A stretch of 33,834 nt of DNA from an uncultured Oscillibacter sp. (GTDB lineage Bacteria > Bacillota > Clostridia > Oscillospirales > Oscillospiraceae), in contig CAJUCO010000027.1 in the NCBI GenBank assembly GCA_910585245.1, positions 1-33,834 of the forward strand, in the 5' to 3' direction. Under the pieces are notes generated by a model that saw only the letters and a list, made by a program, of their open reading frames with translations, searched no databases and was not told the origin of the DNA. Shown one piece after another: positions 1 to 6,491 of the stretch. The position numbers and the translations under genes are program-made. Every line of letters begins with the position of its first letter. Within the stretch, counting starts at the first letter, position 1.

Positions 1-56
1 CAGCCCGCCGCCCGAAAATTTTCTGAAACCCGTCTGTGGTATTTCTGTGGTCAAAC

Positions 57-88
57 AAAAAATCACCCCAGTTTTCACTGAGGTGATT
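57..88 (-). terminator. Intrinsic terminator of tRNA-Ala(CGC)
   Basis: On the minus strand a 12-bp stem (61-72 with 77-88, one mismatch, 4-nt loop) is followed by a run of six T (the A run at 57-62 on the plus strand). It starts 8 nt past the tRNA CCA end, so it is well placed to end the tRNA-Ala(CGC) transcript. The 46 bases left of it hold nothing I recognise. Confidence 0.8.
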
Positions 89-95
89 CTCTATT

Positions 96-172
96 TGGTG
101 GACCTGAAGGGGATCGAACCCTCGAACCTCACGGATGCGAACCGTGCGCTCTCCCAGCTGAGCTACAGGCCC
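96..172 (-). tRNA. tRNA-Ala, anticodon CGC
   Basis: Read on the minus strand this folds into a full cloverleaf: acceptor GGGCCTG/CAGGTCC with one G-U pair, D arm with the AGCTGGGA loop, anticodon stem CACGG/CCGTG around loop TTCGCAT (anticodon CGC, reading GCG codons), T arm with loop TTCGATC, and an encoded CCA end. The variable region is 6 nt (AGGTTC) instead of the usual 5, making the gene 77 nt with CCA. It lies directly downstream of a 170-bp tandem array that repeats its own 5' half. No strong -35/-10 pair is visible upstream; a TATAAA lies about 15 bp before the tRNA. Confidence 0.93.
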
Positions 173-302
173 AAATTGGCACTTTTTATACAAAAAAAGT
201 TGCGAATTTTGGATTTCTCAAACATTTGGTTTTCGGGGAAAAGTCCAACAAATCGGACAGGAAAACGAGAAACGAAAAATCGGGTCGGATGTGTCTCACT
301 AT

Positions 303-342
303 GGATGCGAACGCAGCGCTCTCCCAGCTGAGCTACGAGCCC
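303..342 (-). pseudogene. tRNA-Ala 5'-half fragment (middle array copy)
   Basis: About 40 nt match tRNA-Ala(CGC) from the acceptor 5' strand through the anticodon loop (still CGC). The acceptor strand is changed to GGGCTCG and the anticodon stem to GCTGCG. The T arm and 3' acceptor strand are absent, so this cannot mature into a tRNA. It lies in frame with the 170-bp repeat period. Confidence 0.8.
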
Positions 343-472
343 AAACCGACACTTTTTATACGAAAAAAGTTGCAGAATTTGGATTTCTAAAATATTCGAT
401 TTTCAGGGGAAAAGTCCAACGGATTGGACTGAAAAACGGGGCCACAAACCTGGGTCGGATGTATCTCGCTAT

Positions 473-512
473 GGATGCGAACCGTGCGCTCTCCCAACTG
501 AGCTACAGGCCC
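473..512 (-). pseudogene. tRNA-Ala 5'-half fragment (distal array copy)
   Basis: This 40-nt match to the 5' half of tRNA-Ala(CGC) keeps the original GGGCCTG acceptor strand and CGC anticodon loop, with one change in the D loop (GTTGGGA). Sequence similarity ends after the anticodon loop. It is the first unit of the array in minus-strand reading direction, right after the terminator of tRNA-Ala(GGC). Confidence 0.8.
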
Positions 513-532
513 GGATAAAATTTTCATGGTCA

Positions 533-570
533 CAAGAAAAGCCTTGGAAGCTGAAGTTCCAAGGCTTTTC
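533..570. terminator. Intrinsic terminator of tRNA-Ala(GGC)
   Basis: A perfect 9-bp stem (GCCTTGGAA at 541-549 with 557-565, 7-nt loop) is flanked by AAAA and TTTT, so it can work in both directions. It starts 8 nt past the CCA end of tRNA-Ala(GGC), separating that gene from the tandem array. Confidence 0.85.
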
Positions 571-577
571 TCTGTCC

Positions 578-653
<76 letters not shown>

Positions 654-684
654 GTGTCAGGTGTTCCGCATCAGAACAGTGATT

Positions 685-713
685 ATAATAGCAAAGCCCG
701 TCGGAAATGTCAA
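685..713 (-). promoter_or_regulatory. Sigma-A promoter of tRNA-Ala(GGC)
   Basis: On the minus strand a perfect -35 TTGACA (708-713) and a -10 TATTAT (685-690) are separated by 17 bp, placing the start about 25 nt before the tRNA. Confidence 0.85.
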
Positions 714-825
714 GTGGTTTTTTCAGAAATTTTTAAAATTTCCTCCCGGACTCCCTTCCCTCTCCCCGTGCAAACCGACCCGGCGGCAAAGAGGCCTCTT
801 TTGAGATTCTCGAGCCGTCTTCCGG

Positions 826-857
826 TTGAAAACGGGGCGGGGAAACCCCGCCCCGCT
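826..857 (-). terminator. Intrinsic terminator of the YtxH-like gene
   Basis: The G+C stem CGGGGCGGGG/CCCCGCCCCG with an AAA loop lies just past the stop codon of the small minus-strand gene, followed on that strand by TTTTC. Confidence 0.75.
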
Positions 858-860
858 TTC

Positions 861-1043
861 TCAGCGCATCTCGCCGGCGACGTTATCCACCACTTGGTCC
901 ATTGCCGCCCCCAGCTTGTGGATCCCCTGATCCATCTGCCGCTTCACGGTCCGGCGGCTGCTCTGGGGCGCCATCATCCCCGCCACCGCGCCGGCCGCCA
1001 CGCCCGCGCCAATGCCGAGGAAAAATCCGGTGCTCTTTTTCAT
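861..1043 (-). CDS. Small YtxH-like protein (60 aa)
   Basis: A 60-residue protein beginning MKKSTGFFLG. Residues 6-26 form a Gly/Ala-rich hydrophobic helix (GIGAGVAAGAVAGMMAP), followed by a short basic, then amphipathic stretch. This layout is seen in YtxH-domain proteins: one N-terminal membrane anchor and a short helical tail. Two ATGs are possible; I chose the second (1043) because AAGGAG lies 9 nt before it, while the upstream ATG (1049) is only 3 nt from that site. A strong terminator follows the stop. YtxH proteins are linked to stress or envelope roles in other Bacillota, but nothing here fixes a function. Confidence 0.7.
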   Translation of the reverse strand: MKKSTGFFLGIGAGVAAGAVAGMMAPQSSRRTVKRQMDQGIHKLGAAMDQVVDNVAGEMR

Positions 1044-1110
1044 CTTCATTCACTCCTTTTCCGTGCCGCTTCAGTTTGCCCCGGCAGCGGGAAAAAATCC
1101 GCCGGATCAT

Positions 1111-1139
1111 TTGCCAAAAGCCGCCAAACGCGCTATACT
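1111..1139 (+). promoter_or_regulatory. Sigma-A promoter of the phosphatase-GNAT gene
   Basis: TTGCCA (1111-1116) and TATACT (1134-1139) with a 17-bp spacer. The predicted start lies about 30 nt before the ATG at 1177. Confidence 0.8.
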
Positions 1140-1176
1140 ATGGAAAACAAATTCTTTTTATCAGGGAGGCCCCGTC

Positions 1177-2232
1177 ATGACCGCCATCTATCTCATCCGC
1201 CACGCAGAAGCCGAGGGCAATCTCTACCGCATCGCCCAGGGCCAGCACGAGAGCAACCTTACCGGCCGGGGCTGGCGGCAGGTAAACGCCCTGGAGCGCC
1301 GCTTTGCAAACATCTCCATCGACGCCGTCTACGCCAGCGATCTCTACCGGACCAGAGCCACCGCCACCGCAATTTACCGCTCCCACGGTCTGCCCCTCCA
1401 CTTAGAAAAGGGGCTTCGGGAGATCTGCGTGGGGGACTGGGAGGGCCGGACCTGGGGGGATATCGTCCGCCGCACGCCGGAGGCCATGGCGGACTTTTCA
1501 AGCCGCATGGACCGCTGGTCCATCCCCGGCGCGGAGACTCCGGCAGAAGTTTTGAAGCGGGTGCGCGCCACGGTGGAGCGCATTGCCGGGGAAAACCCCG
1601 GAAAGACTCTGGCCCTCTTCTCCCACGGCTACGCCATCCGCCTTCTCCTGGCAAACCTTCAGGGGATCTCCCTCCGGGACACCGGGGAAAAATCCCCCAC
1701 CGGGGACAACACCGCCGTGTCCCTTCTGACAGGGGAGGGAACGGACCTTCGGGTGGTCTGGCAAAACGACAATAGCCATTTGAAAACGCCGGAGTTTCTG
1801 GCGGGGGAGAAGAGCGTCCGGCGGGCCTTCGCCCTGGAGCCGGGGCTGTGGTTCCGCTCTCTGGAAGGGCCGGAGCTCCAAAGCCGCCTCTCCCAGTGGA
1901 GCGAGGCCCGGCCCAGCGACGGCGCGCCCTTGTCTTTAGAGGGGCTTTTGGGGGAGGAGCCTGTGGGCCTGCTCCAGCTGGAGCCGGTTACAGGGCGCAT
2001 TATCCTTGTATACCTCCGGCCGGAGTACCGGAGGCGGGGTTTTGGCATCCAACTTCTGGGGCAGGCGGTGCAATACACCCGGAAGCAGGGCGGGGAGGTG
2101 TTGTCCGCCGCCCTGGCCCCCCAGGCGCCGGGCGAGGCGTTCTTCCGCAACGGTGGCTTTGTCCCCCAGGGGCAGACCGCTCAAGGCCAGATCCTCTGGC
2201 AAAAATCCATCGGCTTTGACCCCTTGGTCTGA
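1177..2232 (+). CDS. Histidine phosphatase-GNAT acetyltransferase fusion
   Basis: A 351-residue fusion. Residues 1-205 are a histidine phosphatase (phosphoglycerate-mutase-like) domain: the catalytic motif LIRHAEAEGN puts Arg8 and His9 in place, with Arg58, Glu82 and the second histidine His150 (FSHGYAIR) completing the pocket. Residues about 220-345 form a GNAT acetyltransferase fold, with acetyl-CoA-binding motif A as RPEYRRRGFG (281-290) and the usual FFRNGGF near the end. The ATG at 1177 follows GGGAGG by 7 nt and a good promoter. Single-domain phosphatases of this family are about 200 residues, so the C-terminal half is a true extra domain. Substrates of both halves are unknown; a small phosphorylated metabolite and an amine acceptor are guesses. 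The gene appears monocistronic. Confidence 0.88.
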   Translation: MTAIYLIRHAEAEGNLYRIAQGQHESNLTGRGWRQVNALERRFANISIDAVYASDLYRTRATATAIYRSHGLPLHLEKGLREICVGDWEGRTWGDIVRRTPEAMADFSSRMDRWSIPGAETPAEVLKRVRATVERIAGENPGKTLALFSHGYAIRLLLANLQGISLRDTGEKSPTGDNTAVSLLTGEGTDLRVVWQNDNSHLKTPEFLAGEKSVRRAFALEPGLWFRSLEGPELQSRLSQWSEARPSDGAPLSLEGLLGEEPVGLLQLEPVTGRIILVYLRPEYRRRGFGIQLLGQAVQYTRKQGGEVLSAALAPQAPGEAFFRNGGFVPQGQTAQGQILWQKSIGFDPLV

Positions 2233-2292
2233 GGGGCCCGCTAAGACTTTGTAAATTCCTTGTCCGCCCGCCAAATTCCGGCAAAGTTAGCG

Positions 2293-2321
2293 TTGACAAA
2301 ACGTGTATGATTCCCTATAGT
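2293..2321 (+). promoter_or_regulatory. Sigma-A promoter of the Mn2+ riboswitch leader
   Basis: A perfect TTGACA (2293-2298) and TATAGT (2316-2321), 17-bp spacer. Transcription would start near 2328, just ahead of the riboswitch. Confidence 0.88.
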
Positions 2322-2329
2322 GGTCTCAC

Positions 2330-2496
2330 AGCTCATGGCTTCGTAAAAGGGAGTAGCTTACGTTTCAACGTGGCGCGGCTCGTCATCACGATGGTTCACC
2401 GCCATCCGGGCCCGCTGAAAAGCGAGACTTTTATCCTGTGGGACAACTGCCGGTTTTCCGGCGTTGCCCGGGGGATAGAAGTCTCGCTGAATTTTT
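2330..2496 (+). promoter_or_regulatory. yybP-ykoY manganese riboswitch with terminator
   Basis: The leader carries the yybP-ykoY signature: AAAAGGGAGTAGC (2345-2357), the CGTCATC segment typical of the second Mn2+-binding loop, and GAGACTTTTATCC closing the aptamer (2424-2436). AAAAG at 2345 can pair with CTTTT at 2428 to form the closing P1 helix. The same 3' strand (2422-2436) forms a perfect 15-bp stem with 2473-2487, with an inner hairpin, followed by ATTTTTAG: an intrinsic terminator. P1 and terminator are mutually exclusive, so Mn2+ binding should favour readthrough (an ON switch). Known members control Mn2+ exporters and related membrane proteins, matching the exchanger downstream. Confidence 0.9.
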
Positions 2497-2513
2497 AGAA
2501 AGCGGTGGACTTT

Positions 2514-3470
2514 ATGGAAATTTGGATTACGGTACTTTTATTTTTGCTGGGCCTGCTCCTCATCATCAAAGGCGGCGACTGGTTTTTGGACGGGGCCGTC
2601 TGGATTGCGGAGGCCACCGGCGTGCCCCGGTTCATCATCGGAGCCACCATCGTCTCCCTGGCCACCACCCTGCCGGAGCTCACCGTCTCCGTCACCGGCA
2701 CGCTCCAGGGGGAGGTGGACCTGGCGGTGGGCAACGCCGTGGGTTCCGTCACAGCCAACCTGGGGCTTATCCTGGGCATCTCCCTGGTGTGCATCCCCTC
2801 GGCGGTGAAGCGCTCCCAGTTCCAGCTGAAGGCCCTTTTGATGGTCCTTGGCGCGGCGCTGCTGCTGATTCTCTGCCGGGGAGGCATATTGGAGATTCTG
2901 CCAAGCCTGGTGCTGTTCGTCATCTTTGGCGTCTATATCTGGAGCAACCTCCGGGACGCCAAAAGCGGCATGGCGGAAAACCGGGAGACCCATCACAAGG
3001 GCCGCACCGTCTCCCGGCGGCAGATGATGGAAAAGCTGTTCCTCTTCATTCTGGGCATTGCGGCCATTGTCCTGGGCTCCCAACTTTTGATCAACTACGG
3101 CAGCGAGCTGGCCCTTTTGATGGGGGTGCCCGCCAGCATCATCGGCGTCACCATGGTGGCCATCGGCACCTCTTTGCCGGAGCTGGTGACCACGCTGACG
3201 GCCATCGCCAAAAAGGAAGCCTCCATGTCCGTGGGGAACATCATCGGGGCCAACGTCATCGACCTGACCATGATCTTGCCCATCTGCTCCGCCGTCAGCG
3301 GCGGGACCTTGACTATCGGGGCCCAGACCACGGCTTTGGATATGCCCGCCTGTCTTCTGCTGTGCTGCGTGGCGGTGCTTCCGCCTCTGGTGACAGAGCG
3401 GTTCTACCGCTGGCAGGGCGCGGTGATGTTGGGGCTGTACGCGGGGTATGTGGCGCTGCTGGTGACCTGA
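2514..3470 (+). CDS. CaCA-family cation exchanger (YrbG-like)
   Basis: A 318-residue membrane protein with about ten hydrophobic segments and the two alpha repeats of the Ca2+/cation antiporter family. Repeat 1 has SLATTLPEL (49-57) and GNAVGS (73-78); repeat 2 has AIGTSLPEL and GNIIGANVID in the second half. The acidic residues of both PEL motifs, which bind the cation in this family, are intact. A basic cytoplasmic loop separates the halves. Control by the Mn2+ riboswitch suggests export of Mn2+ (possibly Ca2+) in exchange for Na+ or H+. The start is uncertain: I used ATG 2514, but an in-frame GTG at 2505 is possible; no strong Shine-Dalgarno precedes either. Confidence 0.9.
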   Translation: MEIWITVLLFLLGLLLIIKGGDWFLDGAVWIAEATGVPRFIIGATIVSLATTLPELTVSVTGTLQGEVDLAVGNAVGSVTANLGLILGISLVCIPSAVKRSQFQLKALLMVLGAALLLILCRGGILEILPSLVLFVIFGVYIWSNLRDAKSGMAENRETHHKGRTVSRRQMMEKLFLFILGIAAIVLGSQLLINYGSELALLMGVPASIIGVTMVAIGTSLPELVTTLTAIAKKEASMSVGNIIGANVIDLTMILPICSAVSGGTLTIGAQTTALDMPACLLLCCVAVLPPLVTERFYRWQGAVMLGLYAGYVALLVT

Positions 3471-3484
3471 GTCTTTATGGAAAA

Positions 3485-3558
3485 GGTCCGGCGCGAAGTT
3501 TCGCGCCGGACCCAAAAGGAGACGGGAAAACCCGCCAGAGGGTTCTCCCGTCTCTTTT
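3485..3558. terminator. Back-to-back terminators between converging genes
   Basis: Two adjacent hairpins. The first (GGTCCGGCGCG paired with CGCGCCGGACC, 3485-3512) is followed by TTTTCC on the minus strand and so serves the P-II-like gene. The second (GAGACGGG 3519-3526 with CCCGTCTC 3547-3554) is followed by TTTTCC on the plus strand and serves the exchanger. The second hairpin, with its AAACCC/GGGTT core and CTCTTTTCC tail, resembles hairpin 3 of the dispersed element at 24837-24997 and may be a distant relative. Confidence 0.75.
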
Positions 3559-3644
3559 CCGCTTCCTCTCAGGCAGCCGGTGAGCCTTTCCTGTGGCCCC
3601 CGGTTAGGACATTCCCCCAGCCGCTTAGGAGACGGCTTAAGGCC

Positions 3645-4313
3645 TCAACCGTCCTCCTCCAGCAGCCGCAGCCCCGCAAGATCCGTCACCGGCAGGGAGA
3701 ACACCACCCCCTGGGCGCGGGTGTTCATCCCCGCCTGGGCCATGACGGCCTTCATAATGGGCTTGCGGTCCGCCTCCTTGGCCAGGATGAATACGATCTC
3801 CTTCTCCGCAGCCAGGGATACGCCAAAGAACTTCCGGGCCAACTCCGTCCCCGTGCCCTTGGCGTGAATGGTGGTGCCTCCGGCGGCTCCGGCGGAGCGG
3901 GCGGCGTCCATCACCTGGTCCGTGTGGCCCCGGTTGGCAATGACCACGATCAGCTCGTGGGTGGTTTCCTTTTCCATTTCGTCCTCCTCCGCCTGCCACT
4001 GCAACAGATAGTCCCTGGCCCGGCCTCCGCCCACGCTGGAGATGGGCACGGTCATCAAAATTCCCCGGCCCGGTACGTCCAGCCACAGCTCCCGGGCCGC
4101 CCGCCGCACAAGACGCCCCGACCGGGGCCCCGCCAGCAACAGCACCGCCTTCTCCGTGGCCTCCAGCCCCAGGTAGTCCAGCACCTCCGTCGTGGCGGTG
4201 CCCTGTCCCAGGGCCGAGAGAACCAGGTTGGCTCCCTGGCTCTGGAACCAGGCGGCAAACTCCCCGCCCCGGCTCCGGTCCGTAATGGCAATCATGAAAA
4301 CGGCCCTATCCAC
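3645..4313 (-). CDS. Tandem P-II-like regulatory protein
   Basis: A 222-residue protein made of two P-II-like (ferredoxin-fold) halves. The second (about 118-215) is the clearer: it opens ELIVVIANRG, has AARSAGAAGGTTIHAKGTG where P-II proteins carry the strand before the T-loop, and ends with a B-loop-like TRAQGVVFSLPV. The first half (about 5-95) is more divergent. No canonical uridylylation tyrosine context is seen. I chose GTG 4313, 7 nt after AGGAGG, over the upstream TTG 4349. The gene starts 39 bp after the DUF1538 stop on the same strand, so the two are very likely co-transcribed. By analogy with P-II partners of transporters it probably gates the DUF1538 protein in response to a nucleotide; this is inference. 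Confidence 0.8.
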   Translation of the reverse strand: MDRAVFMIAITDRSRGGEFAAWFQSQGANLVLSALGQGTATTEVLDYLGLEATEKAVLLLAGPRSGRLVRRAARELWLDVPGRGILMTVPISSVGGGRARDYLLQWQAEEDEMEKETTHELIVVIANRGHTDQVMDAARSAGAAGGTTIHAKGTGTELARKFFGVSLAAEKEIVFILAKEADRKPIMKAVMAQAGMNTRAQGVVFSLPVTDLAGLRLLEEDG

Positions 4314-4352
4314 AGGCGGACCTCCTCTCTCCAGGCGCTCACGCGCCAAAAC

Positions 4353-5897
4353 TCAGTACACAAGGTCGATGATCTCCTCGTCCTCCGCCGCCTGGGCCAG
4401 TTTCGCCCGGTTCAGCTTCCGCTGATACACAAGGCCCAAAAGCTGGATGGTCAAAAGGGGCGTCATGGCCACCATGGCGACCACCCCGAAGGCGTCGGTG
4501 ACGATGTTGCCCCCCAGGGCCTCGCAGGCCCCCATGGCGAAGGGCAGGAGGAACGTGGCCGTCATGGGGCCCGAGGCCACGCCGCCGGAGTCGAAGGCGA
4601 TGGAGGTGAAAATCTTCGGCACAAAGAAGGAAAGCGCCACCGCCAGCAAATACCCCGGCACCAGAAAGGCGAAGATGGACAGGCCCGTGAGTACCCGGAC
4701 CATGGCAAGGCCAATGGAAACCGCCACACCAACCGACAAGCTGGCGCTCATGGCCCCGCCGGGGATGGCCCCGGAGGTGATCTCTTCCACCTGTTTGTTC
4801 AAAACGTGGACCGCCGGCTCCGCCCGGACGATAAACCAGCCCATCAGCATCCCCACCGGCGCCAGCAGCCAGTTAAAGGGCAGCGAGGCGATCTGGCGGC
4901 CAAGGTACGTGCCCGCCGGAAGAAAACCCACGTTGACCCCCGTCAAAAACAGGGCCAATCCAATGTAAGTATACAAAAGTCCGATGAGGATTTTCAAGAC
5001 CTTTTTCCGCTTCAGCTTCAACGCCGCCACCTGGAACAGTCCAAAAAAGGCCGCGATGGGAAAGAGGCTTTTCAAGACCTCCACAGCGTACTCCGGGAAA
5101 GCCGAGAGGAACAAGCTCCCCAGTTCCCGGCTGTCCGCCGCCTGGGGCATGGGAGAGGGATGGTAGGCCCCGGAGGCGGGGAAGAGCATCGCCAAGACCA
5201 GCACCGCCAGGATAGGCCCCACGGAGCAAAGGGCCACCAGGCCGAAGCTGTCCTGCGCGGCGTTTTCGTCGCTTCGGATGGAGGAGACGCCAAGCCCCAA
5301 GGCCATGATGAAGGGCACCGTCATGGGCCCGGTGGTGACGCCGCCGGAGTCAAAGGCCACCGCCAGAAAGTCCCCCGGAACAAAGAAGGCCGCCAGGAGG
5401 AACACCGCCGCGTAAGACCCGATGAGCAACCACCGAAGGGAAATCTGGAACAGGATGCGCAGCAGCGCCACCACCAGAAAAACCCCCACTCCGGCGGCCA
5501 CGGCCCCTACCAGCACAGCGTTTGGAATGCCCGGAACCTGGGAGGCCAAAACCTGAAGGTCCGGTTCGGAGACGGTGACCACCACGCCGATGAGAAAGCT
5601 GACGGAGACAATGACCCCGATCTTCCGGGAAGCGGCCATGTGGGTGCCCACCTGCTCGCCAATGGGGGTCATGGCCGCCTCGGCTCCCAGGGTGAAAAAG
5701 CCCATGCCCAGAATCAAAAGCACCGCTCCCGCCAAAAAGGCCAGCAGCACGTCCACCGGCAGGGGGGCCACCGTGAAACAGAGGACCAGCACAATGGCCG
5801 TGATGGGCAGCACGGAGCAAAGAGCCTCCCGCACCTTCTCCCCCAGGATGGTTCTGGTGCGGCCCATACGGTCCTTCCAGTGTCCAAAGCCCCCCAA
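4353..5897 (-). CDS. DUF1538 integral membrane protein
   Basis: A 514-residue polytopic membrane protein with two homologous DUF1538 halves. Each half carries a FDSGGV-[TA]-[TS]-GPMT motif (AFDSGGVTTGPMT and AFDSGGVASGPMT) inside membrane segments, and each ends in a DxFG-V-A segment, suggesting an inverted or tandem transporter repeat. I chose TTG 5897 because AAGGAGG lies 8 nt upstream; the next ATG (5867) has no ribosome site. The Asp and Ser/Thr residues repeated in both halves are the best candidates for a substrate or ion path. The transported compound is not known. The tandem P-II-like gene follows directly, which suggests a nutrient-gated transporter. Confidence 0.85.
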   Translation of the reverse strand: MGGFGHWKDRMGRTRTILGEKVREALCSVLPITAIVLVLCFTVAPLPVDVLLAFLAGAVLLILGMGFFTLGAEAAMTPIGEQVGTHMAASRKIGVIVSVSFLIGVVVTVSEPDLQVLASQVPGIPNAVLVGAVAAGVGVFLVVALLRILFQISLRWLLIGSYAAVFLLAAFFVPGDFLAVAFDSGGVTTGPMTVPFIMALGLGVSSIRSDENAAQDSFGLVALCSVGPILAVLVLAMLFPASGAYHPSPMPQAADSRELGSLFLSAFPEYAVEVLKSLFPIAAFFGLFQVAALKLKRKKVLKILIGLLYTYIGLALFLTGVNVGFLPAGTYLGRQIASLPFNWLLAPVGMLMGWFIVRAEPAVHVLNKQVEEITSGAIPGGAMSASLSVGVAVSIGLAMVRVLTGLSIFAFLVPGYLLAVALSFFVPKIFTSIAFDSGGVASGPMTATFLLPFAMGACEALGGNIVTDAFGVVAMVAMTPLLTIQLLGLVYQRKLNRAKLAQAAEDEEIIDLVY

Positions 5898-5937
5898 TGC
5901 CTCCACCTCCTTGAAGTTGTCAGCTGCAATATGGTTT

Positions 5938-5967
5938 ATAGTAGCACAAATCCGGTGGGTTCTGCAA
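5938..5967 (-). promoter_or_regulatory. Probable promoter of the DUF1538 operon
   Basis: On the minus strand TTGCAG (5962-5967) and TACTAT (5938-5943), 18-bp spacer, about 35 nt before the TTG start. The region between this and the divergent promoter at 6163 (about 195 bp) shows no gene. Confidence 0.55.
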
Positions 5968-6162
5968 GAAATCGCCCGGTTCTTTACAGGAAATTTACAC
6001 CCTGCGCCGGGATATGGGGAAGAGCTCCGGCGAAAAACGGGAAACGCCCTTCTTCCAGAGCCCCGGCGCCTTCGGTAGAAGGGCGGACACACAGGGCTGC
6101 CCCTGGGGGGTTCCCCTTTTTTGAAATTGCGCGGCGGGACGCCTTCTACGAAAAAGAAATGG

Positions 6163-6191
6163 TTGATTTCACCAGGGCGAAATGGTATACT
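6163..6191 (+). promoter_or_regulatory. Sigma-A promoter upstream of the DUF4317 gene
   Basis: TTGATT (6163-6168) and TATACT (6186-6191) with a 17-bp spacer. It is about 300 bp from the coding start, implying a long leader. Confidence 0.75.
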
Positions 6192-6197
6192 TGTTCT

Positions 6198-6491
6198 ATG
6201 TGAACCCCCAGGCGGACGGGCAGCCGGTGGGCGGACCGGCGGAACAGTTTTTGCGATGTCCCCGGTCCTCCGACCGCCCTTTCGGCGGCGTTTTCCACTG
6301 TCTGGGGAACGTACCGAAACCGGGATAGAGGCGGTCCTCTTTGAAACGGGCGGTCCCGGCCCTCCGCGCCGGTCCGCTCCAGGACATCGCGGCGGCTTCG
6401 GAGGCGCGGGGCCTGCGCTGTGGGACGGCCTTCCGCTCCCGGTACATTTGAAAACATCCCGGCGCTCAGCCGCCGGAAAGCGAGGTTTCCT
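6198..6491 (+). other. Long leader with an interrupted reading frame
   Basis: About 290 nt separate the promoter from the DUF4317 start. One frame beginning at ATG 6182 reads 46 codons with plausible usage (start MVYLFYVNPQADGQ), meets a TAG, and continues open in the same frame for about 40 codons (ending GTAFRSRYI) to a TGA. The ATG sits inside the -10 box, so it is not translated from this promoter. It may be a decayed gene or chance; I recognise no protein family or riboswitch. Several G+C hairpins are possible. Confidence 0.3.

Larger units (their letters stand above)
133..512 (-). repeat. Tandem array, 170-bp period, carrying tRNA-Ala 5' halves
   Basis: The block beginning with the tRNA-Ala(CGC) 5' half at 133-172 recurs at 303-342 and 473-512, exactly 170 bp apart each time. 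The spacers between the tRNA pieces are also homologous: the words ACTTTTTATAC, GAAAAGTCCAAC and GGGTCGGATGT recur at the same offsets. Only the copy at 96-172 continues into a complete tRNA; the other two lose homology after about nucleotide 40, in the 3' strand of the anticodon stem. Spacer divergence suggests the duplication is not very recent. Confidence 0.85.

Noticed and set aside
303..512. Two additional tRNA-Ala genes
   Set aside because: Only the 5' halves are present; no T arm or 3' acceptor strand can be found.
133..512. CRISPR array
   Set aside because: The 170-bp period, tRNA-derived repeat and homologous spacers do not fit; no cas genes are in the window.
3477..6203. A 908-codon plus-strand frame opposite the DUF1538 and P-II-like genes
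   Set aside because: It is the antisense of two genes with clear family motifs; the product is His/Gln/Gly-rich low-complexity sequence without domains.
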